Positions 26,865-36,006 are shown, counted from the stretch's first letter. The stretch: DNA of 64,000 nt from Trichlorobacter thiogenes (GCF_900167465.1 NZ_FUWR01000007.1:1-64000); one strand, 5' to 3'. Numbers and translations are program-made. The notes: a model not told the origin generated them from the letters alone.

Positions 26865-27362
26865 TTATCCATTCATTTCGGTTTCAAAAGGTGACTTATG
26901 CACAGTTTCTACAAAGTTCAGAAGCCTGCTGATATTCTCAAGGGCATATTCTCTGGTGTCTCGTCCTTCCCATCTGTTTTCAAAGTATTTTTCAAGAAAC
27001 GGATATTCCGGCTCACCATCTACGTCATAGCGGCAATACTCTTTCCATGCTTCATCAAATTTTTCTCTTTTGTCGGCGGGGAGGTACAGGCGAAAGCGCA
27101 GCATAGCCTTAATCTGCTGAGGGAATGTTCTGTTGAGAATGTAGTATACTTTTCCGATTCTATTTTCGTCGGGGTCGGGGTTTTCTCGGCAGTAGTACCT
27201 TTGGTCGAGACTCATCAAAGCGTCAAGAAAAGCCTCATGAAAATCGATAGCCGCTTTCTGCATTTCTTTTCGGTCGGAAACCTTTACGGCGTTGAGGTAG
27301 CCGATAAGACCTCCAATGGCTGTTCCGAGCAACGTATAGATAGCGGGGTGAATGTCAGGCAT
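26865..27362 (-). CDS. Hypothetical protein with N-terminal membrane anchor
   Basis: A 165-residue protein I cannot assign. A short hydrophobic helix (about residues 8-24, IYTLLGTAIGGLIGYL) is followed by a charged, mainly helical soluble domain rich in aromatic and acidic residues (WKEYCRYDVDGEPEYPFLEKYF). The ATG is preceded by AGAGGAAGA. It lies in the accessory patch between the two phosphofructokinase genes, next to a toxin-antitoxin pair and structured repeats, so horizontal acquisition is plausible. No partner gene is evident. Confidence 0.6.
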   Translation of the reverse strand: MPDIHPAIYTLLGTAIGGLIGYLNAVKVSDRKEMQKAAIDFHEAFLDALMSLDQRYYCRENPDPDENRIGKVYYILNRTFPQQIKAMLRFRLYLPADKREKFDEAWKEYCRYDVDGEPEYPFLEKYFENRWEGRDTREYALENISRLLNFVETVHKSPFETEMNG

Positions 27363-27470
27363 AGCTCTTCCTCTTGGTCAACGAGCGATCACGTAGGCGC
27401 AATTTTAGGAATTGTCGCTGGTGGTATCTTGGTTCATTTCATCTTTTCTCGATTTGGATAACTTACTATT

Positions 27471-27504
27471 GAGCGGTTCACGCGCGCACGCACGTGAACC
27501 GCTC
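27471..27504. repeat. Perfect 12-bp inverted repeat downstream of the second phosphofructokinase gene
   Basis: GAGCGGTTCACG at 27471-27482 and CGTGAACCGCTC at 27493-27504 enclose a 10-base GC-rich loop. It lies 24 bases beyond the stop of the minus-strand phosphofructokinase. It could terminate transcription, but no T-run follows on either strand, so a transposon or cassette border is also possible. Confidence 0.6.
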
Positions 27505-27527
27505 ATCCCTCCAAAGAGGGTGGTTGA

Positions 27528-28622
27528 TCAATCCCCGAAGCAGATCCCGATATCCCGTGCGGTAAGGATAGTGTCACCATCTGTCCTGACCCGTTTTTCT
27601 ATGCCCAATGCCTCGGCCAGCGGAACCAGGGCGATATCCGGTGATTTGAGCGCAACCATATGATCAAATTTGCCCGCTTCAATGGCCCGCACTGCTGCTG
27701 CACCAAAGCGCAGTGAAAGTAGCCGGTCAAAGGTGGTGGGGGAGCCGCCCCGCTGCAGGTGGCCCAGCACCATGGAGCGGGAATCCTTGCCGGTGCGCTT
27801 GCTGATCTCTTTTGCCACATAGTCAGCAATGCCGCCCAGCACCACATGCTGGCGTCCGGCCTCACCTTCTCCTTTGCTGATCGCTTCGCCATCTTTGGGC
27901 ACGGCTCCTTCAGCCACCACGACAATGGCATACTTGCGGCCGTTTAACTCATTTTCCATCAGCTTGTCGCAGACCTTTTCAATATCAAAGGGGATTTCAG
28001 GAATCAAAATCACATCGGCATTGCCGGAGATGCCGCTATTTAAGGCGATGAAACCGGCATTGCGGCCCATCACCTCCACCACCATGACCCGGTCGTGGGA
28101 TTTGGCGGTTGAGTGCAGGCGATCAATCGCCTCGGTGGCAATGCTTACCGCCGTATCAAAACCAAAGGTGATGACAGTACCACCCATGTCATTGTCAATG
28201 GTCTTGGGAACCCCCACCACCGGCATCCCTTTTTCTGCAAATTGGTGGGCAATCTCCAGGCTGCCATCACCACCCACCGCCACCAGGGCATCAAAACGCA
28301 ACCGCTTGAAATTGTCCATGACTCTGTCGGAGACATCGCGCAACTCGCATTCGCCGACAGCGTTGCAGACCGGCATGGAAAAAGGGTTGCCCTTGTTGGT
28401 GGTACCCAGAATCGTACCGCCAATGCTGGCGATACCGTCCACTTTTTCAGGTGTCAGGCGGATGATTTCGTCGGTATTAAGCAGGCCGGTATAGCCGGAT
28501 TTAATGCCGTACACTTCCCATTGGCGGTTGTAGGCGGCCATGGTAACCGCTTCGATCACCGCGTTCAGGCCGGGCGCATCGCCGCCGCCGGTATTGATGC
28601 AGATTTTCATCCGTTTTGACAT
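27528..28622 (-). CDS. Second 6-phosphofructokinase paralogue (group III-like)
   Basis: A 364-residue phosphofructokinase distinct from PfkA, longer by about 44 residues. NTGGGDAPGLNAVI binds nucleotide, GGDGS is at 117-121, and PKTIDND at 139-145 provides the catalytic Asp. The lysine of PKTIDND is the residue found in pyrophosphate-using and group III enzymes, whereas glycine in GGDGS is the residue of ATP users. From family rules this combination suggests ATP dependence with possibly different regulation. MGRNAGFIALNSG follows. It stands alone, divergent from the CopG-RelE pair. Donor specificity is not certain. Confidence 0.9.
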   Translation of the reverse strand: MSKRMKICINTGGGDAPGLNAVIEAVTMAAYNRQWEVYGIKSGYTGLLNTDEIIRLTPEKVDGIASIGGTILGTTNKGNPFSMPVCNAVGECELRDVSDRVMDNFKRLRFDALVAVGGDGSLEIAHQFAEKGMPVVGVPKTIDNDMGGTVITFGFDTAVSIATEAIDRLHSTAKSHDRVMVVEVMGRNAGFIALNSGISGNADVILIPEIPFDIEKVCDKLMENELNGRKYAIVVVAEGAVPKDGEAISKGEGEAGRQHVVLGGIADYVAKEISKRTGKDSRSMVLGHLQRGGSPTTFDRLLSLRFGAAAVRAIEAGKFDHMVALKSPDIALVPLAEALGIEKRVRTDGDTILTARDIGICFGD

Positions 28623-28651
28623 GGGTGACTCCTTACGTAGGTTTTAATTGG

Positions 28652-28680
28652 TTGACGTTGTGGTGTCGTAACGTTAAAAT
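28652..28680 (+). promoter_or_regulatory. Promoter of the CopG-RelE operon
   Basis: TTGACG at 28652-28657 and TAAAAT at 28675-28680 are spaced 17 bases apart, and a GGAGG follows before the ATG at 28701. The -10 overlaps the palindrome TAACGTTA (28669-28676), a possible autoregulatory half of an operator for the ribbon-helix-helix antitoxin. Confidence 0.65.
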
Positions 28681-28700
28681 TCACATGGAGGTAATTGATT

Positions 28701-28934
28701 ATGAATACTGCTGTTAAACGAGCTACGGTGTATTTTGATCCTGCAATGCATCAGGCCTTACGTCATAAATCATTTGAAACATCACGAAGTCTTTCAGATC
28801 TGGTGAACGAGGCTGTACGCCAGTCATTGGCTGAAGATGCAGATGATCTGGCAGCCTTTGCCGAGCGTGTGCATGAACCGTTGGTCAGTTATGAAACCAT
28901 TCTGAAAGAACTCAAGGCTGATGGCCGTCTATAG
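28701..28934 (+). CDS. Ribbon-helix-helix (CopG/RelB-like) antitoxin
   Basis: A 77-residue protein. The N-terminal strand KRATVYFDPAMHQALRHKS and helix SRSLSDLVNEAVRQSL form a ribbon-helix-helix DNA-binding unit. The acidic tail (AEDADDLAAFAERVHEPLVSYETILKEL) is the toxin-binding part. GGAGG at 28687-28691 favours the ATG at 28701 over the TTG six bases earlier. The reading frame overlaps the toxin start by 14 bases. Confidence 0.9.
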   Translation: MNTAVKRATVYFDPAMHQALRHKSFETSRSLSDLVNEAVRQSLAEDADDLAAFAERVHEPLVSYETILKELKADGRL

Positions 28935-29178
28935 TATCTTTTTCAAAGAGTCGGTTCGGAAAGACTTGTCTGGTATTGCAAACCATGACCTGAAGCGGAT
29001 TATGGAACGCATTTCCGCACTTTCAGAGAATCCTCACCCTGCCGGTTCTGAAAAGCTGGTCGGGCAGGATCGTTATCGAATCCGTCAGGGGAACTACCGT
29101 ATCGTATACTCTGTTCAGGATACCGAGTTGACCGTGTGGGTGGTCAAAGTCGGCCACCGCAAAGAGGTGTATCGGTAA
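28921..29178 (+). CDS. RelE/ParE-family toxin
   Basis: An 85-residue toxin of the RelE fold. FKESVRKDLSGIANHDLKRIMERI, EKLVGQDRYRIRQGNYRIVY and VVKVGHRKEVYR are the standard segments. The arginine-rich central strand and terminal HRKEVYR fit mRNA-cleaving RelE proteins rather than ParE, although the distinction is uncertain from sequence alone. It is coupled to the antitoxin by a 14-base overlap. Confidence 0.9.
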   Translation: MAVYSIFFKESVRKDLSGIANHDLKRIMERISALSENPHPAGSEKLVGQDRYRIRQGNYRIVYSVQDTELTVWVVKVGHRKEVYR

Positions 29179-29197
29179 TGCCAGGTCTGTATGGGGA

Positions 29198-29437
29198 TTA
29201 TTGATCCTCAGTACCGTTCCAAAGGGCCTCACTAAAGCCAAGACCACGGGCAGCATACTGCTCCTGCTGGTTCAGGTCGCTCCATTCCTTGTCAGAGCTT
29301 GCCGGTGCGTTGTTGTCATCCCAACGATCCTGATCCCACCCCAGTGCGCTCCACAGTTGCTGCTCTGTGGCACTCATGTCCTCCCAGCCTAACTGCTCCC
29401 AGATATGTGGATTACTCTGCATATTTCGGACACTCAT
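29198..29437 (-). CDS. Small tryptophan-repeat protein (W-x2-L ... LG[WFY]-x4-W motif)
   Basis: A 79-residue acidic soluble protein with seven tryptophans. Two or three imperfect repeats are visible: HIWEQLGWEDM, then SATEQQLWSALGWDQDRWD, then EWSDLNQQEQYAARGLGFSE followed by ALWN. The last has the form W-x2-L-x3-EQ-x-AA-x2-LGF-x4-W, a motif I recall from assorted bacterial and algal proteins without a firm function. AGGAGG stands ahead of the ATG at 29437; an upstream start extends into rarA. The gene follows rarA by 26 bases on the same strand. It has no signal peptide or membrane segment. Function unknown. Confidence 0.7.
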   Translation of the reverse strand: MSVRNMQSNPHIWEQLGWEDMSATEQQLWSALGWDQDRWDDNNAPASSDKEWSDLNQQEQYAARGLGFSEALWNGTEDQ

Positions 29438-29463
29438 AATGGCCTCCTTGTGTTCGTCTGAGT

Positions 29464-30771
29464 TTATTCTTTCTTTCCCATCTTCTTCATCCACTCCATC
29501 CGCTCCAGAATATTCTTTTCATAGCCGTGCCCTTTGGGGGCATAGAACTTCCGGCCCTGCAGCCTTTCCGGCAGGTATTCCTGCTGTACATAGCCGCTGC
29601 TAAAGTCATGGGCATACTGGTAGCCCCCGTGGTAGCCCATCTCTTTCATCAGCTTGGTGGGGGCGTTGCGGATATGCAGCGGCACCTCCAGTGCGCCGGA
29701 TTTTCTGACTTCTGACAAGGCTTCGTTGATCCCCATGTATGAGGCGTTGGATTTGGGGGCGGTGGCCAGGTAGGTGACCGCCTGACCCAGGATAATCCGG
29801 CCTTCCGGCATCCCCACCATCTGAAAGGCCTGCAGGGCTGAGACCGCCATCTGCAGGGCGCGGGGGTCGGCGTTGCCGATATCTTCAGAGGCCAGGATGA
29901 TCATCCGGCGCAGGATAAAGAGCGGGTCTTCCCCTGCCTCCAGCATCCGGGCCAGCCAGTAGAGGGCCGCATCGGGATCGCTGCCCCGCATGGATTTGAT
30001 AAAGGCGGAGATGACGTTGTAATGTTCTTCGCCACCCTTGTCATACAGCAACGCCTTCTGTTGCATCGCCTCCTGGGCGACCTCAAGGGTGATCACGCTA
30101 TCCAGCGTCAACCCTGCTGCCACTTCAAGGGTGTTCAAGGCCTTGCGGCCATCACCCTGGGCTGCTTCAGCCAGAAAGGCAAGGGCATCGTCTGCAATGG
30201 CAAGCTGCAGGCTTCCCAGGCCCTTGTCAGTGTCCTGCAGTGTCTTGCGGAGCAGTGCGGCAAGCTCGTCTGCCTCAAGTTGCTTCAGGCGCAGGACCCG
30301 GCAGCGGGAGAGCAGGGGGGCGATGACTTCAAAGGAGGGGTTTTCTGTGGTGGCGCCGATGATGGTGACCAACCCTTTTTCCACGGCGGGCAGAAAGGCG
30401 TCCTGCTGGGCCTTGTTGAAGCGGTGGATCTCATCCACAAACAGGATAGTGCGGGTGCCGCTGCTGGCGTGGGTCTCGGCATCCTTAAAGATTTCGCGGA
30501 TCTCCTTGACCCCGGCCATGATGGCGGAGAAGAAGACAAAGCGTGAGCTGGTTTCATGGGCAATGATATGGGCCAGGGTGGTCTTGCCGCAGCCCGGCGG
30601 CCCCCAGAAGATCATGGAGGGCAACCGGTCTGCCTCAATCATGGTGCGCAGGGATTTGCCTGGACCAAGCAGATGTTCCTGACCGCAGAATTCTGCCAGG
30701 CTGCGGGGACGCATCCGTTCTGCCAGCGGTGGCGTCAGTGACTGATCAAAAAGAGCGGATTGATTGTTCAT
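29464..30771 (-). CDS. rarA: Replication-associated recombination protein A (AAA+ ATPase)
   Basis: RarA/MgsA clamp-loader-like ATPase that acts at stalled replication forks. It has 435 residues. Walker A GPPGCGKT is at 57-64, Walker B ILFVDEIHRF near 105-114, and sensor 1 ATTENPSFEV near 130-140. LSRCRVLRLKQL follows. The C-terminal tetramerisation part includes HYNVISAFIKSMRGSDPDAALYWLARM. The ATG overlaps the glgP stop (TAATG), so translation of the two is coupled, a combination I would not predict from function. Confidence 0.95.
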   Translation of the reverse strand: MNNQSALFDQSLTPPLAERMRPRSLAEFCGQEHLLGPGKSLRTMIEADRLPSMIFWGPPGCGKTTLAHIIAHETSSRFVFFSAIMAGVKEIREIFKDAETHASSGTRTILFVDEIHRFNKAQQDAFLPAVEKGLVTIIGATTENPSFEVIAPLLSRCRVLRLKQLEADELAALLRKTLQDTDKGLGSLQLAIADDALAFLAEAAQGDGRKALNTLEVAAGLTLDSVITLEVAQEAMQQKALLYDKGGEEHYNVISAFIKSMRGSDPDAALYWLARMLEAGEDPLFILRRMIILASEDIGNADPRALQMAVSALQAFQMVGMPEGRIILGQAVTYLATAPKSNASYMGINEALSEVRKSGALEVPLHIRNAPTKLMKEMGYHGGYQYAHDFSSGYVQQEYLPERLQGRKFYAPKGHGYEKNILERMEWMKKMGKKE

Positions 30772-33239
30772 TACCAGTGGCGGATTCCTTTGAGTTCTAC
30801 CGGTTGCGGTTTAATGCCCCAGATGTCGCGGGCATACTCGCCAATGGTGCGGTCACTGGAGAATTTGCCCATGCTGGCGGTGTTCAGGATTGATTTTCTG
30901 GCCCATTCATCCGGTATCATGTAGAGCCGATCCACATCTGCCTGGGCATCCATGTAGCTGTCAAAATCAGCCAGCAGCAGGTAGTAGTCGCTGTTCAGCA
31001 GGTTGTCCACCAGGGGACGGAACAGTCCCTGGTTGCCGGGGGAGAACATGCCGGATGAAATCTGGTCCAGTACGGTCTTCAGTTCCGGCAGCTGGTAGTA
31101 GTAATCCTGCGGGCGATAGCCGGATGAGCGCAGCCCCACTGCCTGCGGGGTGGTCAGACCAAAGATGAAGATGTTTTCTTTGCCCACCTCTTCCATGATC
31201 TCGATATTGGCGCCATCCAGGGTGCCGATGGTCAGGGCGCCGTTTAAGGCATACTTCATGTTGCCGGTGCCGGAGGCCTCGGTACCGGCGGTGGAGATCT
31301 GTTCAGAAAGGTCTGCAGCCGGGAAGATCTTTTCTGCCAGTGAAACACTGTAGTTGGCCAGAAAGACCACCTTCAGCTGTTGATTCACCGCCGGGTCATT
31401 GTTGATTACGTTACCGACTGAGTTGATCAGTTTGATGATCAGTTTTGCTGTGGCGTAGGAAGGGGCTGCCTTGCCGCCAAAGATCACGGTGCGGGGTGGC
31501 AGTTCCAGGCCGGGGTATTCCTTGAGCCGGTTGTAACGGGCAACTACCTGCAGGATGTTCAGCAGTTGGCGCTTGTATTCGTGGATCCGCTTGGTCTGGC
31601 AATCAAACAGCGAATCCGGCGAGACCTGTATGCAGTTGCGCTGGTAGATATGCTCTGCCAGTTTCTGCTTGTTCATCCGTTTAATATCCATCCAGCGTCT
31701 GCGGAATTCACTGTCTTCAGCCAACGGCTTCAGGTTCTGCAGTTGATCCAGATCAGTGGTCCATTTGTCGCCGATCGCCTCGCTGATCAGGTCTGACAGG
31801 TGCGGGTTGCAGTGGCGTAACCAGCGACGCTGGGTGATGCCGTTGGTCTTGTTGTTGAAACGCTCCGGCCAGACTTCATAGAAGTCGTGGAACAGGTCAT
31901 CCTTCAGAATTTCACTGTGCAGGGCAGAAACGCCATTGACTGAATGGCTGGCAACAATGGCAAGATAGGCCATCCGCACCTGCTTTTCGCCACTGTCATC
32001 AATGATCGACATCCGCTGCAACCGGGCGGTATCGCCGGGGAAACGGCGTTCCACCTCTTCCAGGAAGCGGCGGTTGATCTCAAAGATAATCAGCAGATGG
32101 CGCGGCAGCAGGCGACCAATCATCGGCAACGGCCATTTTTCCAGCGCCTCTTGCAGGATGGTGTGGTTGGTGTAGGCAAAGGTCTTGGTGGTGATCTCCC
32201 AGGCTGCCTCCCAGGTCAGTTTGCGTTCGTCAATCAGGATCCGCATCAGCTCCGGGATGGCCAGCACCGGATGGGTGTCATTCAACTGGATCGCCACCTG
32301 ATCCGGCAGTTCTGCCAGGTTGTCATGCTTTTTGGCAAAGCGGTAGAGGATGTCCTGCACCGTAGCGGAGGCCAGGAAATATTCCTGCCGTAGACGCAGT
32401 TCCTTGCCCTCCAGCATATGGTCGGCAGGGTAGAGTACCTTGGAGATGTTCTCGGTCTTCATCTTGGATTCAACCGAGCCGATGTAGTTGCCCTGGTTGA
32501 AGAAGTTCAGGTCAAAATCCCGGCTGGCCTTGGCGCTCCAGAGTCGCATGGTGTTGACGGTGTTGTTTTTATAACCCGGTACCGGGAAGTCATAGGCCAG
32601 GGCCATGACCTCATAGTAGTCCACCCAGGAACAGCGCTTGGAGCCGTCCCGGTCGGTAAATTCCACCACCCGGCCTTCAAAGCGGATCGGGTGCAGGTGC
32701 TCCTGACGGTCAAATTCCCAGGGGTTCTGGTAGCGCAGCCAGTTGTCCGGCACCTCATGCTGGCCGCCATCTTCAATTTTCTGGTAGAACATGCCGTATT
32801 CATAGCGGATGCCGTAGCCGTAGGCCGGCAGTTGCATGGAGGCCATTGAATCAAGGAAACAGGCGGCAAGGCGCCCAAGACCACCGTTACCCAGGCCGGC
32901 ATCCCACTCCACTTCCTGCAGGTCTTCGATATTCAGCCCCAACTCCTTCAGGGCCATATCCCATTCCTCCATCACCCCCAGGTTGATCAGGGCATTGCCC
33001 AGGGTGCGCCCCATCAGGAACTCCATTGAAATGTAGTAGACCCGCTTGGAATCATTGATGTAGTAGGATTGCTGGGTGTCTATCCAGCGGGTGGCCAGCA
33101 GGTCACGCACGGCATAGGCCAGGGCCAGGTACATATCAGCCTTGGTGGCCGAGTACTTGTCTTTAACCAGGGTATGCTGCAGATGGTAGATAAATGACTT
33201 TTGCAGATCCTTGACGGTTGGTTGTGCTACCTGGTCCAT
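30771..33239 (-). CDS. glgP: Glycogen/maltodextrin phosphorylase
   Basis: PLP-dependent enzyme releasing glucose 1-phosphate from alpha-1,4-glucans. With the start at 33239 it has 822 residues, near the usual 800-840. EWDAGLGNGGLGRLAACF and the PLP segment TEASGTGNMKYALNGAL, with the Schiff-base lysine at about 662, are diagnostic. QLNDTHPVLAIPELMR and KRIHEYKRQLLN are further family blocks. GAGGGC precedes the chosen ATG; the extension to 33290 lacks homology. No other glycogen genes are nearby. Confidence 0.96.
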   Translation of the reverse strand: MDQVAQPTVKDLQKSFIYHLQHTLVKDKYSATKADMYLALAYAVRDLLATRWIDTQQSYYINDSKRVYYISMEFLMGRTLGNALINLGVMEEWDMALKELGLNIEDLQEVEWDAGLGNGGLGRLAACFLDSMASMQLPAYGYGIRYEYGMFYQKIEDGGQHEVPDNWLRYQNPWEFDRQEHLHPIRFEGRVVEFTDRDGSKRCSWVDYYEVMALAYDFPVPGYKNNTVNTMRLWSAKASRDFDLNFFNQGNYIGSVESKMKTENISKVLYPADHMLEGKELRLRQEYFLASATVQDILYRFAKKHDNLAELPDQVAIQLNDTHPVLAIPELMRILIDERKLTWEAAWEITTKTFAYTNHTILQEALEKWPLPMIGRLLPRHLLIIFEINRRFLEEVERRFPGDTARLQRMSIIDDSGEKQVRMAYLAIVASHSVNGVSALHSEILKDDLFHDFYEVWPERFNNKTNGITQRRWLRHCNPHLSDLISEAIGDKWTTDLDQLQNLKPLAEDSEFRRRWMDIKRMNKQKLAEHIYQRNCIQVSPDSLFDCQTKRIHEYKRQLLNILQVVARYNRLKEYPGLELPPRTVIFGGKAAPSYATAKLIIKLINSVGNVINNDPAVNQQLKVVFLANYSVSLAEKIFPAADLSEQISTAGTEASGTGNMKYALNGALTIGTLDGANIEIMEEVGKENIFIFGLTTPQAVGLRSSGYRPQDYYYQLPELKTVLDQISSGMFSPGNQGLFRPLVDNLLNSDYYLLLADFDSYMDAQADVDRLYMIPDEWARKSILNTASMGKFSSDRTIGEYARDIWGIKPQPVELKGIRHW

Positions 33240-33311
33240 GGTGCCCTCGTTGTCTTGGAATATGAATGCAGAAGTATACCGCCCAACCATTGATTGTTCA
33301 AGGCGGGCAGT

Positions 33312-33343
33312 GAAAAAAGAAGGGGGACCTGATTGGTCCCCCT
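33312..33343 (-). terminator. Intrinsic terminator downstream of the chemoreceptor gene
   Basis: AGGGGGACC (33321-33329) and GGTCCCCCT (33335-33343) form a 9-bp stem with a 5-base loop. On the minus strand it is followed by TTCTTTTTT. It would stop transcripts from the chemoreceptor gene before glgP. Confidence 0.85.
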
Positions 33344-33383
33344 CTGGTTTTGTACTCTGCTTGATTAATCCATAAAAATCAGT

Positions 33384-33519
33384 TCACGCGGAGAAGCGGA
33401 GACGCGAAGAAAGAAAACAGGCTATTACGGCATCATATCGTTTCATTTCATTAGTAGGGTTGTCCCTTGTTCCTATGAAATTATTGGATTTTCTCCGCGA
33501 GCTTCGCGACTCCGCGTGA
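33384..33519. repeat. Intergenic inverted repeat with GCGGAGA-type heptads (copy 1)
   Basis: The left part begins TCACGCGGAG, AGCGGAG, ACGCGAAG; the right part ends TCGCGACTCCGCGTGA, and the ends pair perfectly over 10 bp (33384-33393 with 33510-33519). The arms are built of roughly 7-8-base units. A similar element with ACGCAGAG units lies at 54570-54677. The stretch 33240-33549 contains no gene, only this element and the terminator. Confidence 0.65.
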
Positions 33520-33549
33520 GTAATGCCGTTTTCGGGATTAAAACCCTGC

Positions 33550-36006
33550 CTACAGTTTAAACCAGCCCACCATCTGCTGCAGTTCATGGGCCAGCTGATC
33601 AAAGGCCTCAGAGGTCTGCTTGATCTGCTCAATCGAGCTTGAGAGCTTGCCGGTGATCTGATGGATGGCAAGCATGGAGCGGTTGACATCCTCGGCTGTG
33701 GCTGACTGTTGTTCGGTGGCTGTGGCAATGGTCTGCACCATTTCAAAGACCTGCTCCACGTTGCCCACAATCTGATCCATGGCGATCTGGGTGCTGTCAA
33801 CGGCAGCCACGATCTTGTCAATCGCCTCCCGCTCATGCTGCATGCTGGTTATGGATGAGGCTACTTCAACCTGCATCCCTTTAACCGTGGCAGCGATTTC
33901 ATCGGCAGATTCTGTGGTGCGCTGGGATAACTGGCGGACACTGTCGGCAACCACGGCAAAACCACGTCCGCTGTCACCCGCTCTGGCTGCTTCAATGGCT
34001 GCATTCAGCGCCAGCAGGTTGGTCTGATCAGCGATATCCTTGATCATGTTGACGATCTCGTTGATGGCGGCAGATCGTTCTCCCAGTGCTTCAACCCGGG
34101 CAACCGACTGTTTGACAATTTCAGCAAAGTCACCCAGCTCACGGGAGGTAAGGTCAAGGGATTGTTTGCCTTCTGTGGCCAGGTTTTTCATTCTGCCTGC
34201 TGCATCAGAGGTGGCCAGTGCATTCTGGGAAACATCCTGAATGGTCTGCACCATTTCGGTCATGGCAGTGACCGATTGTTCGATCTGCGTGGTCTGGCTG
34301 GTGGAGTCGTTTTCAAGCTCTCCGGCGGTGTTGGCCAGCTCATCAGCGCTGTTGGCAACCGTTGCGGTTGACCGGGAGATCTTGCCTGCCATCTCCCGCA
34401 GGTTGGTAACCATGGTCCCCATGGATGACAGCACCTTGCCAAACTCATCCTTGGTGGAGCGCAGTTGCACCTCTTTCAGATCACCTCCGGCAACATGGTC
34501 GGAAACCGTGATCAGCTGGGCCAGCGGTGCTGATACGGATTTAAAGACCCAGGCACCAATTACGATACCGGCAACTGCAGCAGCAATACTGATGATCACC
34601 AGCAGGGTAATGCTGGTCTTGACGATCTTGTTGACCGAGGCGATCGCCTTTTCCTGCTCGCCGCGGGCCGTTGAAACCGACTCCTTGCCTTTTTCTGCCT
34701 GCTTGATGACGATCTCACGCAGCTTCAATGCTGACTGGACCGCCTTCTGTTCCATCTCGAACCGTTTCTTCAGGGTGGCTACAATACCGCTTTCACTCAA
34801 CAGCATCCCCTGGATGCCGGTCAGCGCGCCAGCTGCACTGCGCAGCATCTGCAGTTCTCCCTTAACCCCCAGTTTGATCAGGTCTTTTTCCAGCTGCGCA
34901 ACTGACTTGGATGATTTGGCAAACTCTGCCCGGATGGCCGGTGTTGCCGCATCAATCTCCTGAATGGATTTCAGGGTGAACAGTCTGGCTGAGCCGGCCT
35001 CAATGGCCAGACCCTGGCTCATCAGTTCCGAGTTGGCGATCAGAATGCTGTTGGCCTGATTGGATTGGCCAAACATAGTGCCCTGGCGGGCAGCCTCCGC
35101 CGTGTACTTTTCTCCAGCCAGGATGGCATCCTGTTCAATAGAAAGGAAGAGGGCGCTCAGCTTTTCGCTGATCTCTCGGCTGGCTGTATCAACTTTGCCT
35201 TTGGTGGCGTCATCCTTTTGGGTCAGCCAGGTGCCCTGCAGCTTTTGCAGCTCATCCAGACGCTCTGCCAACAGTTTGATTTCAGTCGCAGAATTCTTTG
35301 AGTTTTTGAGATGCTCATTCTGACTCAGCTTGTTGATTGCAGCATTGACCTTGCCCCGGGCAATCAGCAGGGTTGGCCGCTTCTGGGCATTCTGTACCTC
35401 GTAAAAGGCCAGTTGCAGGTCTTTCAGCTGCAGACGTGCTGCCTCTACACCACGCAGACGGCTGGAGATCTTGCCTGACTCATCCAGGGCGTTGCTGAAT
35501 GCCCCTGTACGATTGCCCTGCAGTGCCCGGATCTTACTGTCCAACTGGCGCAGTTTTGCGGTTGCCTCAGCCATCCGTTTGTTCAGATCAATAGAGGCCT
35601 TGGCAGCATCATCCTGTGCCTTCAGTTTGCCGTCTGATATTTCAAACAGTTCAGACGCAACTGTGCGTAATGATTCGTGGGTATCCAGCTTGGCGCCACT
35701 TGCTGTCAGGCTTTCCAGCTGTTCCTGGGCTGCCTTGACATCAGACAGCGCCTTTCCCGCCTCTGTCTTGAAACTCTGCAGTTCCTGGGGAGTGGCTGCG
35801 GCGTTTATCTTGAACAGGGTGGCGGTGGCCCCCTGAATCTCACGCTGGAACTCCAGGGTACGCATCTGGTACGGAGTGCTTTTCTGGGTCAGGTAGGAGA
35901 GTTTGCCGCTGATAAAGCGCATCCCGAAAATACTGGTCACCACTACAGTCGCCACGATGCCCAGCACAATGACAATATTAAGGGTAAGTTTGGTTTTTAT
36001 GGTCAT
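33550..36006 (-). CDS. Methyl-accepting chemotaxis protein with long helical sensor region
   Basis: An 818-residue chemoreceptor. The first membrane helix is about 10-28 and the second about 462-485, so the sensor region between is roughly 430 residues, far larger than the usual 150. It is strongly helical and Ala/Lys/Gln-rich, suggesting an elongated helical bundle. HAMP follows, then the signalling domain with the hairpin tip [20 protein letters not shown] near 650-680, [19 protein letters not shown] after it. No pentapeptide tether for CheR is seen. The gene is 41 bases after a PstS-like binding-protein gene on the same strand, suggesting the binding protein presents a ligand to the receptor. 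Confidence 0.93.
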   Translation of the reverse strand: MTIKTKLTLNIVIVLGIVATVVVTSIFGMRFISGKLSYLTQKSTPYQMRTLEFQREIQGATATLFKINAAATPQELQSFKTEAGKALSDVKAAQEQLESLTASGAKLDTHESLRTVASELFEISDGKLKAQDDAAKASIDLNKRMAEATAKLRQLDSKIRALQGNRTGAFSNALDESGKISSRLRGVEAARLQLKDLQLAFYEVQNAQKRPTLLIARGKVNAAINKLSQNEHLKNSKNSATEIKLLAERLDELQKLQGTWLTQKDDATKGKVDTASREISEKLSALFLSIEQDAILAGEKYTAEAARQGTMFGQSNQANSILIANSELMSQGLAIEAGSARLFTLKSIQEIDAATPAIRAEFAKSSKSVAQLEKDLIKLGVKGELQMLRSAAGALTGIQGMLLSESGIVATLKKRFEMEQKAVQSALKLREIVIKQAEKGKESVSTARGEQEKAIASVNKIVKTSITLLVIISIAAAVAGIVIGAWVFKSVSAPLAQLITVSDHVAGGDLKEVQLRSTKDEFGKVLSSMGTMVTNLREMAGKISRSTATVANSADELANTAGELENDSTSQTTQIEQSVTAMTEMVQTIQDVSQNALATSDAAGRMKNLATEGKQSLDLTSRELGDFAEIVKQSVARVEALGERSAAINEIVNMIKDIADQTNLLALNAAIEAARAGDSGRGFAVVADSVRQLSQRTTESADEIAATVKGMQVEVASSITSMQHEREAIDKIVAAVDSTQIAMDQIVGNVEQVFEMVQTIATATEQQSATAEDVNRSMLAIHQITGKLSSSIEQIKQTSEAFDQLAHELQQMVGWFKL

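Noticed and set aside
33384-33519. Repeated short units that might suggest a CRISPR array
   Set aside because: Units are 7-8 bases, without 25-40-base repeats or unique spacers, and no cas genes occur in the window.
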